Shown here: positions 13,099 to 21,555 of the stretch, in pieces
Layout: each line of letters starts with the position of its first letter
How positions within the stretch are numbered: the stretch's first letter is position 1
Assembly (NCBI GenBank): GCA_041914785.1
Contig: JAYSCT010000076.1
Span: forward strand, 1 to 22,949
Direction of reading: 5' to 3'
Source: Pelomonas sp041914785
GTDB lineage: Bacteria > Pseudomonadota > Gammaproteobacteria > Burkholderiales > Burkholderiaceae_C
DNA length: 22,949 nucleotides
Notes under the pieces: generated by a model
The model's database searches: none
Seen by the model: only the letters and a program-made list of their open reading frames with translations
Told to the model about the DNA's origin: nothing
Program-made: the position numbers and the translations under genes

Positions 13099-16000
13099 TC
13101 AGCCCGCCGCCGCCGCGGCACGGCGGCCGCGGGTGAAGGGCCACAGCACGAGGCGGAACACGAAGCGCACCAGCACCAGCGCCAGCACGGCTTCCACCAG
13201 GGTCATGACGAACGCGCCGATCACGGTGAAGCGCGGCACGCGGCGCTGGAACTTGGCCAGCGCGCGGTCGCGGGCGATCTCGATGCTGTCGTAGAACGTC
13301 GGCACGATGAGCAGCGTCAGGATGGTCGACGTGATGGTGCCGCCGATGATGGCCACCGCCATCGGGCGGTAGAACTCGCCGCCCTCGCCCACGCCGATGG
13401 CCACCGGCATCATGCCGGCGATCAGCGCCAGCGTCGTCATCAGGATGGGCCGGAAGCGCTTGCGGCCGGCGTGCATCAGCGCCTCCTCGCGGTCGATGCC
13501 GGCAGCCTCTTCCTGGCGCGTCGCGTCGAGCAGCAGGATGGCGTTCTTGGCCACCAGGCCCATCAGCATGATGACGCCGATGAGGCTCATCAGGTTCAGC
13601 GTGCCGCCCGTCATGATGAGCGCCAGCACGACGCCGATCAAGGACAGCGGCAGCGACAGCATGACGCCCAGCGGCGCCGTGAAGCTGTTGAACTGGATGA
13701 CCAGCACGAAGTACATCAGCGCGATGCCGGACAGCAGCGCGGTGATCATGGCCGTGAAGACGACCTGCTGGTCGCGCGCGGCGCCGGCCAGTTCGATGCC
13801 GAAGCCGGGCGGGAAGGCGATCTTCTCGGCCAGCTTCTTGGCCTCGGACGTGATCTCGCCGGGCGAGCGGCCCTGTGCGTTGGCGCTGACCGTGATGGTG
13901 CGCTTGCCGTCGCCATGCTGGATCTGGCCCGGGCCCTTGCCCATCGTGACCGTGGCGATCTGGTCCAGCGGCACCATGCGGTTGGTGCCGCTGACCGCGA
14001 TGGGCAGGCGCTCGATGTTGGCGGCGTCCACGCGGTCGCTCGGGTGCAGGCGGATGGACACGTCGCGCGCCTCGCCGGTGGGGTCGATCCAGTCGCCGGC
14101 CTCGACGCCGGCGAAGGCCACGCGCAGCGCCTGCGCCGCGTCGTTGACGGAGATGCCCATCTGGTTGGCCAGGCCCCGGTCCAGCTCGATCTGCAGCTCG
14201 TTCTGCGGGTCCTGCTCGGAGTAGCCGATGTCCACGGCGCCCTTGATGCCGGCCATGGTCTTCTGGAACTCCTGCGTGATCTCCTGCAGCTTGCGCGAGT
14301 CGGTGCCGTAGAAGCGGATCTGCACTGGCTTCTGCGCGCCGTTGTTCAGGTCGTCCAGCACGACGTACTCGGCGCCGACGAGGCGGGCCACCTTCTCGCG
14401 CAGCTCCTTGGCAACCTCGGCCGCGGAGCGCTGGCGCTCGGTGCTCTTGCCGATGTCCACGTAGATGCGGCCGCCGGCGGCGTTGGGATAGGCCGTGGTC
14501 GCCTTGGTCTCCTTCATCGTCGACGCGAGCGCGGCGGCGGCATCGAGCTTGAGCTTGGAATAGTCCAGGCTGCTGGACGCGGGGCTGCGCACCTCGATGG
14601 CGAGGAAGCCGGCATCGGCCTGCGGCAGGAAGCTGGAGCCACCGAACTTGGCCTGCAGCGCGATGGCGCCGATGAAGCTCAGCACCGCGAACACGGCCAT
14701 CCAGCGGCGGTGGTGCAGCGCCCACGCGATGACGTGGCCGTAGCCGTTGGCGACGCCATCAAACCAGTGGTTGAAGCGCTCCAGCAGCTTGCTGAAGCCC
14801 TTCTTGGGCATCTCGTGGTAGCCCGGCGGGTCGCCCCAGTAGGCGGACAGCATCGGGTCCAGCGTGAAGCTGATGATCAGCGACACGATGACGGAGGCCA
14901 CGACGGTCAGCGCGAACGGCTTGAACCACTGGCCCGGGCCGTTGCCCATGAAGGCCACCGGCACGAACACGGCCACGATGGCGAACGTCGTCGCCGCCAC
15001 GGCCAGGCCGATCTCGGCCGTGCCCTCGCGCGCCGCCGTCACGCGGTCGCTGCCGCGCTCCATGTGCCGCACGATGTTCTCCCGCACGACGATGGCATCG
15101 TCGATGAGCACGCCGATGGCCAGCGACAGGCCCAGCAGGCTCATGAAGTTCAGCGAGAAGCCCATCAGCCACACGGCGATGAAGGCGGCCAGCACCGACG
15201 TGGGCAGCGACAGCGCGGTGATCAGCGTGGAGCGCCAGCTGTTCAGGAAGGCGTAGACGACGAAGATCGTCAGGCCCGCGCCGAACACCAGCGCATGGGT
15301 CACGTTGTGCAGGCTGTCCTCGGCGTCCTTGCCGCCGTCCTGCGTGATGTCCAGCGTCGTGCCCTTGGGCAGCTCCTTCCTGATCTCCTCGACCAGCTTG
15401 CGCGAGTCGTCGGCGACGCTGACGGTGGATGCATCGCGCGAGCGCGTGATGGAGATGCCCACGTTGGGCCGGCCGTTGCGCAGAGAGTAGCCGGTCATCT
15501 CGGCGAAGCCGTCCTGCACCTCGGCCACCTGGCCCAGGCGGATGACGTTGCCGGCGTTGCGCTTGATGATCATCTGCTCGAACTCGGCCGGGCTCTCCAG
15601 CCGGCCCAGCAGGCGGATGCTCTGGTCTTCCAGCGCGCCGCGCACCTTGCCCACCGGTGCCGTCGTGTTCTGCGCGCGCACGGCGTTCAGCACCTCGGTG
15701 ACGGACACGCCGAACTCGCGCAGCTTCTCGGCCCGCAGCAGGATGGACAGCTCGCGCTTGAGCGCGCCGTTGACGCCCACGGTCGACACCCCCGCGATGC
15801 CGCGGAAGCGCTCGGCCAGCTTGTCCTCGGCCAGGCGGCTGAGCTGCGCATGCGTCAGCGTCGTGCTGGACAGCGACAGCTGCAGGATGGGCTGGGCGCT
15901 GGGATCGGCCCGCGTGATGATGGGCTCGCGGATCTCGGTGGGCAGCTTGTAGCGCACCGACGCGATCGCGTTGCGCACCTCGTCGGCGGCCTCGATCATG

Positions 16001-16299
16001 TTCTTCGAGAAATCGAAGATCAGCACGATGGTGGCGCTGCCTTCGCGCGACGTGGAGTTGGAGCGGTCCACACCCGAGATGCTCTGCAACGCCTTCTCGA
16101 TGCGGTTGACGACCTCGCGCTCCACCGTCTCGGGCGACGCGCCGGGGTACGGGATGTTGATGACGAGCACCGGCGGCTCAACCTCGGGGAACTGGTTGAC
16201 CTTGAGCTTGGACAGCGCCAGCAGGCCCACCAGCATCAGCCCGATGACCATGACCACGGTCGCGACGGGCTTGCTGATGCTGAAGTTGGAGAGGAACAT
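13099..16299 (-). CDS. RND efflux permease (HAE-1 family)
   Basis: A complete 1066-residue proton-driven efflux pump. TM1 starts at about residue 10 (SISKPVATVVMVIGLMLVGL), the first porter domain carries NQFPEVEPPVLVINIPYPGA, TM2-TM6 span about 335-475, and the proton-relay pair Asp400-Asp401 lies in TM4 (GVLIDDAIVVREN). A linker and TM7 follow (about 560), then the second porter domain and TM8-TM12 (LLSGIALMYFVLVIQFNSF to GTITSTILTLLIVPTFYD). An additional hydrophobic stretch at about 1026-1055 follows TM12. An AGGAGG Shine-Dalgarno sits 7 nt before the ATG, and the fusion-protein gene ends 18 nt upstream. Neither a third-component outer-membrane factor nor a dedicated regulator is nearby. 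Substrates are unknown. Confidence 0.97.
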   Translation of the reverse strand: MFLSNFSISKPVATVVMVIGLMLVGLLALSKLKVNQFPEVEPPVLVINIPYPGASPETVEREVVNRIEKALQSISGVDRSNSTSREGSATIVLIFDFSKNMIEAADEVRNAIASVRYKLPTEIREPIITRADPSAQPILQLSLSSTTLTHAQLSRLAEDKLAERFRGIAGVSTVGVNGALKRELSILLRAEKLREFGVSVTEVLNAVRAQNTTAPVGKVRGALEDQSIRLLGRLESPAEFEQMIIKRNAGNVIRLGQVAEVQDGFAEMTGYSLRNGRPNVGISITRSRDASTVSVADDSRKLVEEIRKELPKGTTLDITQDGGKDAEDSLHNVTHALVFGAGLTIFVVYAFLNSWRSTLITALSLPTSVLAAFIAVWLMGFSLNFMSLLGLSLAIGVLIDDAIVVRENIVRHMERGSDRVTAAREGTAEIGLAVAATTFAIVAVFVPVAFMGNGPGQWFKPFALTVVASVIVSLIISFTLDPMLSAYWGDPPGYHEMPKKGFSKLLERFNHWFDGVANGYGHVIAWALHHRRWMAVFAVLSFIGAIALQAKFGGSSFLPQADAGFLAIEVRSPASSSLDYSKLKLDAAAALASTMKETKATTAYPNAAGGRIYVDIGKSTERQRSAAEVAKELREKVARLVGAEYVVLDDLNNGAQKPVQIRFYGTDSRKLQEITQEFQKTMAGIKGAVDIGYSEQDPQNELQIELDRGLANQMGISVNDAAQALRVAFAGVEAGDWIDPTGEARDVSIRLHPSDRVDAANIERLPIAVSGTNRMVPLDQIATVTMGKGPGQIQHGDGKRTITVSANAQGRSPGEITSEAKKLAEKIAFPPGFGIELAGAARDQQVVFTAMITALLSGIALMYFVLVIQFNSFTAPLGVMLSLPLSLIGVVLALIMTGGTLNLMSLIGVIMLMGLVAKNAILLLDATRQEEAAGIDREEALMHAGRKRFRPILMTTLALIAGMMPVAIGVGEGGEFYRPMAVAIIGGTITSTILTLLIVPTFYDSIEIARDRALAKFQRRVPRFTVIGAFVMTLVEAVLALVLVRFVFRLVLWPFTRGRRAAAAAG

Positions 16300-16317
16300 G
16301 GGTGGAACCTCCTGCGG

Positions 16318-17466
16318 TTACTTGCTGGCGGCGGCGGCCGGCACGGCCGAGGCGGCCCCGGCGCCGGCGGCCACGCGCTGCACGGGCGCGCCGTCGACGA
16401 GGCTGCCGGTGGGCGAGCGCAGCACCTGGTCGCCCTGCGCGAGGCCCGACAGGATGACGACCTCGCCGCGGCGGTCGTCCCGCTCGCCCAGCGTCACCGC
16501 CACCTTCTTCAGCTGGTTGCCGGCGACCTTCCAGACAAAAGCGTTGTCACCCTGGCGCTGCACGGAGCCCTCGGCCAGCACCAGGGCCTTGCGATCGGTG
16601 CTTTCGACGCGGCCTTCGGCGTACAGGCCGGACACCTGTGGCGCCTTGGCCTTGTCGTTGAACTCGGCGACCAGCTCCACTTGGCGCGTCGTCGCGTTGG
16701 CGGCGGCGTCGATGCGCGCCAGCTTGCCCTGGAACTCGGCGTCGCCGAAGCCGTTGATGCGGAACGACACCGGCTGGCCCAGCTTCAGCTCGCCGAGGCG
16801 GTCGGCCGACACCTGGCCTTCGAAGCGCATGGACGTGGGGTCGATGACCTTGACCAGCTCGCGGCCCACCTGCACGGTGTCGCCGACCGACGTCTTGCGT
16901 TCGCTGACGACGCCGTCGAACGGCGCCCGCACCTCGGTGCGCGACACCTGCTGGCGCGCCGTGACGACGCGGGCCTTGGCCGCGGCCAGCTCGCTCTGCG
17001 CGGCATTGCGGCGCACCTCGGCATCCTCCAGGCCTTGCATGGAGATCATGCCCTGCTGGTTCAGCGTGCGCTGGCGTGACAGCACCCGCTCGGTCTGCTC
17101 GAAGCTCTGCTGCGCGGCGCGCAGCGCTTCCTCGGCAGAGGTCAGGCTGTCGCGGATGGCCGTGGGGTCGAGGCGGATGATGAGGTCACCGGCGCGCACG
17201 CGCTCGCCGTTGTCTTTGGCCACCTGCAGCACGACGGCGGCCACCTCGGCGCGCAGGTCGGCGCGGCGCGCCGGCTGGATGGCGCCGGTGATGACCGGCG
17301 AGCCGATCAGGCCGCTCTGCCCCACCTGCCGCAGGTCCTCCGGCGCCAGCAGCAGCGGCGCGGCGGGCTTGGCTGCCTGCGCTTCCTCGGGCTTGCCGCC
17401 CTTGCCGCAGGCGGTGAGCAACAGGGCCAGGGTCACGGCGGTCAGGATCGGCGTTGCACGCGTCAT
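16318..17466 (-). CDS. RND efflux membrane-fusion lipoprotein
   Basis: A 382-residue periplasmic adaptor for the permease downstream. The start at 17466 gives MTRATPILTAVTLALLLTAC, a lipoprotein signal with lipobox LTAC and Cys20 as the lipidated residue; a further 13 upstream residues are open but would spoil this signal. The order is lipoyl half (ADLRAEVAAVVLQVAKDNGERVRAGDLI), alpha-hairpin (about 100-160: AEEALRAAQQSFEQTERVLS), second lipoyl half (VRAPFDGVVSERKTSVGDTV), beta-barrel (VSFRINGFGDAEFQGKLARI) and membrane-proximal domain, with an Ala-rich tail. It is first in a two-gene operon, and no good Shine-Dalgarno is visible. Confidence 0.95.
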   Translation of the reverse strand: MTRATPILTAVTLALLLTACGKGGKPEEAQAAKPAAPLLLAPEDLRQVGQSGLIGSPVITGAIQPARRADLRAEVAAVVLQVAKDNGERVRAGDLIIRLDPTAIRDSLTSAEEALRAAQQSFEQTERVLSRQRTLNQQGMISMQGLEDAEVRRNAAQSELAAAKARVVTARQQVSRTEVRAPFDGVVSERKTSVGDTVQVGRELVKVIDPTSMRFEGQVSADRLGELKLGQPVSFRINGFGDAEFQGKLARIDAAANATTRQVELVAEFNDKAKAPQVSGLYAEGRVESTDRKALVLAEGSVQRQGDNAFVWKVAGNQLKKVAVTLGERDDRRGEVVILSGLAQGDQVLRSPTGSLVDGAPVQRVAAGAGAASAVPAAAASK

Positions 17467-17682
17467 GGAGAGGCTTTCTCGAAGAGCAGGGGTCGAACGA
17501 CTCAAACGGCGGAGCTTAACGGCATAGCAACATGCCGCCAGAGGTCATGTCCCCGATGAAACCCAGAAGAAACGCGCGTCGTGGTAGGGCAAGTCCGACC
17601 CCACCTGCCGGCGGCTTGGCCGGCGCCGGGCGGCGCTGCTACCGCGCTGCGGCCCGCGGGGGTGTTCTCCCTTCGGCAGGCC
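17467..17682. other. Intergenic region between the efflux operon and the nuo-NUDIX operon
   Basis: These 216 bases hold the promoter side of the efflux operon and the 3' end of the nuo transcript. An inverted repeat CGGCAT-N6-ATGCCG (17520-17537) lies 54-71 nt before the fusion-protein ATG and could be an operator. A very GC-rich, self-complementary stretch (about 17601-17660, with GCCGGC at 17607-17612 and again at 17619-17624) follows the NUDIX stop but has no T tract, so I do not call an intrinsic terminator. No coding potential is seen. Confidence 0.5.
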
Positions 17683-18261
17683 TCAGGCGGGCTGCCAGTC
17701 CAGCGCCCAGGCGCCCTGCTGCCAGCGTTGCAGCCAGAGCAGGCCGATCAGCGTCTTCGCGTCGGTCAACTCGCCGCGCGCGGCCAGGCGGTCGACCTCG
17801 TCGACCGTGTGCGTGACAAGGTCGAGAAACTCGCCGTCGTCCAGCCGCTGCTCGCCGCGCGTGAGCCCGCGGGCGAAGTAGATGTGGATGCCTTCGTTCG
17901 AATAGGCGATGGCGTTGTGCAGCACGCCGGCATAGGCCCACTCGGCGGCGCTGTAGCCCGTCTCCTCCAGCAGCTCGCGCTGGCCGCAGACCAGCGGCGC
18001 CTCGCCGGCATCGAGCTTGCCGGCCGGGAACTCCAGCATCACGCGCCCCATCGGGTAGCGGTACTGACGCTCCATCAGCAGCCGGCCATCGTCCAGCAAC
18101 GGCACGACCATGACGGCGCCGGGATGGCGGATGTACTCGCGGTGCGCGGTGCGTCCGTCCGGCAGCGTGACACGGTCGCGGCGGACGTCCAGGAAGTGGC
18201 CCTGGTAGACCTGCTCGCCTTGGATCAGGCGCTCGACGAGATGGTCATCAGCTTCGGCCAC
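17683..18261 (-). CDS. NUDIX hydrolase, ADP-ribose pyrophosphatase type
   Basis: Probably hydrolyses ADP-ribose to AMP and ribose 5-phosphate in the cytoplasm. The 192-residue protein has the complete Nudix box GX5EX7REUXEEXGU at residues 81-103 (GKLDAGE ... RELLEETGY) and the upstream GAVMVVPLLDDGRLLMERQYRYP and FPAG typical of the NudF/ADPRase group. No ATG lies near the family start. I chose GTG at 18261, which gives MAEADDHLVERL and the usual family length, with GGAGG 10 nt upstream inside the DUF2818 gene. It overlaps that gene by 14 nt. It is last in the nuo transcript, a position known in betaproteobacteria. A link to complex I through NAD turnover is inference. Confidence 0.9.
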   Translation of the reverse strand: MAEADDHLVERLIQGEQVYQGHFLDVRRDRVTLPDGRTAHREYIRHPGAVMVVPLLDDGRLLMERQYRYPMGRVMLEFPAGKLDAGEAPLVCGQRELLEETGYSAAEWAYAGVLHNAIAYSNEGIHIYFARGLTRGEQRLDDGEFLDLVTHTVDEVDRLAARGELTDAKTLIGLLWLQRWQQGAWALDWQPA

Positions 18262-18550
18262 GGCGCAGGTACCTCCAGACGAAGCCGGGGAAGCCCAGCG
18301 TGATGAACAGGCAGGCGCCGGCGGCGTAGAACTCCCAGCCTTGCGCGTGGCGCTGGCCGATGCGGGTCTCCAGCAGCGTGCCGATGCCAAACGTGAGACT
18401 GGCCATCAACACCAGTTCCACCAGCCGCCAGCTGACGGCCTTGGGCGCGCGCCGGGGGCCGACAAGCAGCAGGCGCTCGCTGAAGTAAGGCAGGTTGGCC
18501 GCGAGCACGGCCACGGCCAGGACCAGCCAGACGGCGACGGACTGGTCCAT
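18248..18550 (-). CDS. DUF2818 membrane protein encoded after nuoN
   Basis: A 100-residue protein of the DUF2818 family, function unknown. Hydrophobic segments lie at about 4-20, 41-58 and 72-92, with NLPYFSERLL between the first two and FPGFVWRYLRR at the end. It follows nuoN by 7 nt, so it is translated from the same mRNA, and the nuoN-DUF2818 adjacency is characteristic of betaproteobacteria. An accessory or assembly role for complex I is a reasonable guess but unproven. The ATG at 18550 starts just after the nuoN stop. Confidence 0.9.
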   Translation of the reverse strand: MDQSVAVWLVLAVAVLAANLPYFSERLLLVGPRRAPKAVSWRLVELVLMASLTFGIGTLLETRIGQRHAQGWEFYAAGACLFITLGFPGFVWRYLRRGRS

Positions 18551-18557
18551 CGGCCCG

Positions 18558-20039
18558 TCAGGTGGCGAGCGCCTGGCGGATCGCGACCTTGCACAGCTCC
18601 AGCAGGCCGCCCGGCAGCAGGCCGAACACCAGCACGGCTGCACCGTTGAGCGTCATCACGAAACGCACGTCGCCCGGCGCGGCCAGCGGCGCGGCGTCCG
18701 TGGGCGCGTCGAAGAACATGACCTTGACGACACGCAGGTAGTAGAACGCGCCGATCAGCGACACGACGACCGCGAAGCCCGCCAGCCACAGGTAGAACGG
18801 CTCGCCGCTGACGACCAGCGCCTGCAGCACGGCCAGCTTGGCGTAGAAGCCCACCGTCGGCGGCACGCCGGCCAGCGAGAACATGAACAGCGTCATGACC
18901 AGCGCGAACCAGGGGCTGCGCTTGGCCAGGCCGGCCAGGTCCTTGATCTCCTCGGCCTCATGGCCGGCACGCGACAGCAGCACGACCATGCCGAACGTGC
19001 CCAGCGTCGTCAGCACGTAGGTGACGACGTAGAACATCGCCGAGCTGTACGCGTTGGTGGCGGACAGCGTGGTGTCGTTGACGACGCCCGCCGTCATGCC
19101 CAGCAGCATGAAGCCCATGTTGGCGATGGTGGAGTAGGCCAGCATGCGCTTGAAGTTGGTCTGCGCGATGGCCGCCAGGTTGCCCACCAGCAGCGATATC
19201 ACCGACAGCACCACCAGCATCTGCTGCCAGTCCACGGCCAGGCCGATCATGCCTTCCACGAGCAGGCGCACGGTGATCGCGAACGCGGCCAGCTTCGGCG
19301 CGCCGCCGATCAGCAGCGTGACGGCGGTGGGCGCGCCCTGGTAGACGTCGGGCACCCACATGTGGAACGGGGCGGCACCGAGCTTGAACGCCAGACCGGC
19401 GACGACGAAGACGACGCCGAAGACCAGCACGCCCTTGTTGGGAATGCCCTTGGAAATGACGTCGAAGACCTCGGGGATGGTCAGCGAGCCGGTGGCGCCG
19501 TACATCATGGACAGGCCGTACAGCAGGAAGCCGCTGGCCAGCGCACCCAGCACGAAGTACTTCATCGCGGCCTCGGTCGACACCGCATGGTCGCGGCGCA
19601 GCGCGACGAGCGCGTACAGCGACAGGCTCATCAGCTCCAGGCCGAGGTAGATAACCAGGAAGTTGTTCGCCGACAGCATCACGTTGATGCCCAGCAGCGA
19701 GAACAGGCTGAGGATGAAGAGCTCACCCTTGAGCATGTCGCGCGACGCGGCGTAGGGGCGCGCGTAGACCATGGTGATCAGCGTTGCCACGCAGGCGAAG
19801 CCGGCCAGCAGATGGCCCATGGGGTCGGCCACCACCATGCCTTGCATGGCGTAGGTCGTCACGCCAGCGTTGAAGTAGGCGAAGTGCATGCCGCCGACGA
19901 CGACCAGCGTCAGCTGGGTCAGCCAGTAGGTGGGGCGGCGCTGTTCGTCGGTGACCCACAGGTCCACGAGCGCGACCACGCAGCCCATCGCGAGCAGCAG
20001 GATTTCGGGATAGATCGCGAGCCAGTTCATGTCGTTCAT
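18558..20039 (-). CDS. nuoN: NADH-quinone oxidoreductase subunit N
   Basis: NuoN is one of the three antiporter-like subunits in the membrane arm of complex I, with about 14 transmembrane helices. The 493-residue protein has the expected key residues: Glu135 in YLGLELMSLSLYAL and Lys219 in AFKLGAAPFHMWVPDVYQGAPT, the helix-7 lysine region, followed by KRMLAYSTIANMGFML and LSLAGVPPTVGFYAK. The ATG at 20039 (MNDMNWL) has GAGG about 7 nt upstream; 20030 is a second in-frame ATG. It follows nuoM by 20 nt. Confidence 0.98.
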   Translation of the reverse strand: MNDMNWLAIYPEILLLAMGCVVALVDLWVTDEQRRPTYWLTQLTLVVVGGMHFAYFNAGVTTYAMQGMVVADPMGHLLAGFACVATLITMVYARPYAASRDMLKGELFILSLFSLLGINVMLSANNFLVIYLGLELMSLSLYALVALRRDHAVSTEAAMKYFVLGALASGFLLYGLSMMYGATGSLTIPEVFDVISKGIPNKGVLVFGVVFVVAGLAFKLGAAPFHMWVPDVYQGAPTAVTLLIGGAPKLAAFAITVRLLVEGMIGLAVDWQQMLVVLSVISLLVGNLAAIAQTNFKRMLAYSTIANMGFMLLGMTAGVVNDTTLSATNAYSSAMFYVVTYVLTTLGTFGMVVLLSRAGHEAEEIKDLAGLAKRSPWFALVMTLFMFSLAGVPPTVGFYAKLAVLQALVVSGEPFYLWLAGFAVVVSLIGAFYYLRVVKVMFFDAPTDAAPLAAPGDVRFVMTLNGAAVLVFGLLPGGLLELCKVAIRQALAT

Positions 20040-20059
20040 TGTTTTGCCTCAGCTCGCCG

Positions 20060-21535
20060 TCAGACCGGGATCTTGCTCAGCGCCACGTGCTTGAGCAGGC
20101 CCACGACGGACTCGTGCATCACGTCCGTGAAGGGCTTCGGGTAGAGGCCCATGTAGAGCGTGGCGACGGCCAGCAGCGCGAGCATGATGAATTCGCGCTT
20201 GTTGATGTCGGTCAGCGCGCGCACGTCGTCGTTGGCAACGTCACCGAAGTAGACGCGCTTGACCATCCACAGCGTGTAGGCCGCACCGAACACCAGCGCC
20301 GTGGCGGCGATGCCGCCCAGCCAGAAGTCGTACTTCACGGTGCCCAGGATGACCATCCACTCGCCGACGAAGCCGGCCGTGGCGGGCAGGCCGCAGTTGG
20401 CCATTCCGAAGAACACGGCGAAGGCGGCGAACTTGGGCATGGTGTTGACGACACCGCCGTAGGACGCGATCTCCCGCGAGTGCACGCGGTCGTACAGCAC
20501 GCCGATGCACAGGAACATCGCACCCGACACGAAGCCGTGGCTGATCATCTGCACGAGGCCGCCGGAGACGCCCAGTTCGTTGAAGATGAAGAAGCCCAGC
20601 GTCACGAAGCCCATGTGAGCGATGGACGAGTAGGCCACCAGCTTCTTCATGTCCTTCTGCACCAGCGCGACGAGGCCGATGTAGACGACGGCGATCAGCG
20701 ACATGGCGATGATGAGCCAGGACCATTCACGGGCGGCGTCCGGCGCGATGGGCAGCGAGAAGCGCAGGAAGCCGTAGCAGCCCAGCTTCAGCATGATGGC
20801 CGCCAGCACGACGGAGCCGCCGGTGGGCGCTTCCACGTGGGCGTCGGGCAGCCAGGTGTGCACCGGCCACATCGGCACCTTGACCGAGAACGCCGCCAGG
20901 AAGGCGAAGAACAGCCAGGTCTGTGCGGTGCCGGTCAGCGGCAGTTGGTGCCAGGCCTGGATGTCGAAGCTGCCACCGGCCTTGCTGTACAGGTAGAGCA
21001 GCGCGATCAGCATCAGCAGCGACCCGGCCAGCGTGTACAGGAAGAACTTGAAGGCCGCGTAGACGCGGTTCGGTCCGCCCCAGACGCCGATGATGATGTA
21101 CATCGGGATCAGCGTGGCCTCGAAGAACACGTAGAACAGCATGCCATCCAGAGCGCTGAACACGCCCACCATCAGGCCGGACAGGATCAGGAACGCGCCC
21201 ATGTACTGGTTGACGCGGTTCTCGATCACTTCCCAGGCCGAGATGACGACGATGATGGTGATGAACGCCGTCAGCGGCACGAACCACATCGAGATGCCAT
21301 CCACGCCGAGGTGGTAGCGGATGTTGAAACGCTCGATCCAAGTCTGGTTCTCGACGAACTGCATCGCAGCCGTCGACGTATCAAACCCGGTGATCAGCGG
21401 GATCGTGACGAGGAAGCTCGCCACGGCCGCCACCAGCGCCATCCAGCGCACGGCGTTGGCCTGTTCGTCGCGCCCGATCGCCAGCAGCAAGCCGCCGCAC
21501 ACGATGGGCAGAAAAATCGCAAGACTCAGCAACAT
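20060..21535 (-). CDS. nuoM: NADH-quinone oxidoreductase subunit M
   Basis: NuoM is an antiporter-like proton-translocating subunit of the complex I membrane arm. The 491-residue protein shows YHLGVDGISMWFVPLTAF, Glu139 in YVFFEATLIPMY, Lys219 in FSVKVPMWPVHTWLPDAH, the DMKKLVAYSSIAHMGFVTLG helix, and GLPATAGFVGEWMV. I placed the start at 21535 (MLLSLAIFLP), which has GGAG 7 nt upstream; the frame is open 22 codons further, but that segment overlaps the end of nuoL and is not hydrophobic. Gaps to nuoL and nuoN are 20 nt each. Confidence 0.98.
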   Translation of the reverse strand: MLLSLAIFLPIVCGGLLLAIGRDEQANAVRWMALVAAVASFLVTIPLITGFDTSTAAMQFVENQTWIERFNIRYHLGVDGISMWFVPLTAFITIIVVISAWEVIENRVNQYMGAFLILSGLMVGVFSALDGMLFYVFFEATLIPMYIIIGVWGGPNRVYAAFKFFLYTLAGSLLMLIALLYLYSKAGGSFDIQAWHQLPLTGTAQTWLFFAFLAAFSVKVPMWPVHTWLPDAHVEAPTGGSVVLAAIMLKLGCYGFLRFSLPIAPDAAREWSWLIIAMSLIAVVYIGLVALVQKDMKKLVAYSSIAHMGFVTLGFFIFNELGVSGGLVQMISHGFVSGAMFLCIGVLYDRVHSREIASYGGVVNTMPKFAAFAVFFGMANCGLPATAGFVGEWMVILGTVKYDFWLGGIAATALVFGAAYTLWMVKRVYFGDVANDDVRALTDINKREFIMLALLAVATLYMGLYPKPFTDVMHESVVGLLKHVALSKIPV

Positions 21536-21555
21536 TCTTGTTCTCCGCCGCTCGC

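Noticed and set aside
13471..17079. A 1202-codon open frame on the plus strand opposite the RND permease and adaptor
   Set aside because: It is antisense to two well-recognised genes. Its product is Arg/Gln/His/Ala-rich with no domain sense, as expected from strong third-position GC bias leaving the mirror frame open.
17467..17505. Upstream ATG adding 13 residues to the second fusion protein
   Set aside because: It would place charged residues before a textbook lipoprotein signal ending in LTAC; the start at 17466 fits far better.
17601..17660. GC-rich self-complementary stretch after the NUDIX gene as an intrinsic terminator
   Set aside because: Several alternative stems are possible but there is no T tract on the minus strand.
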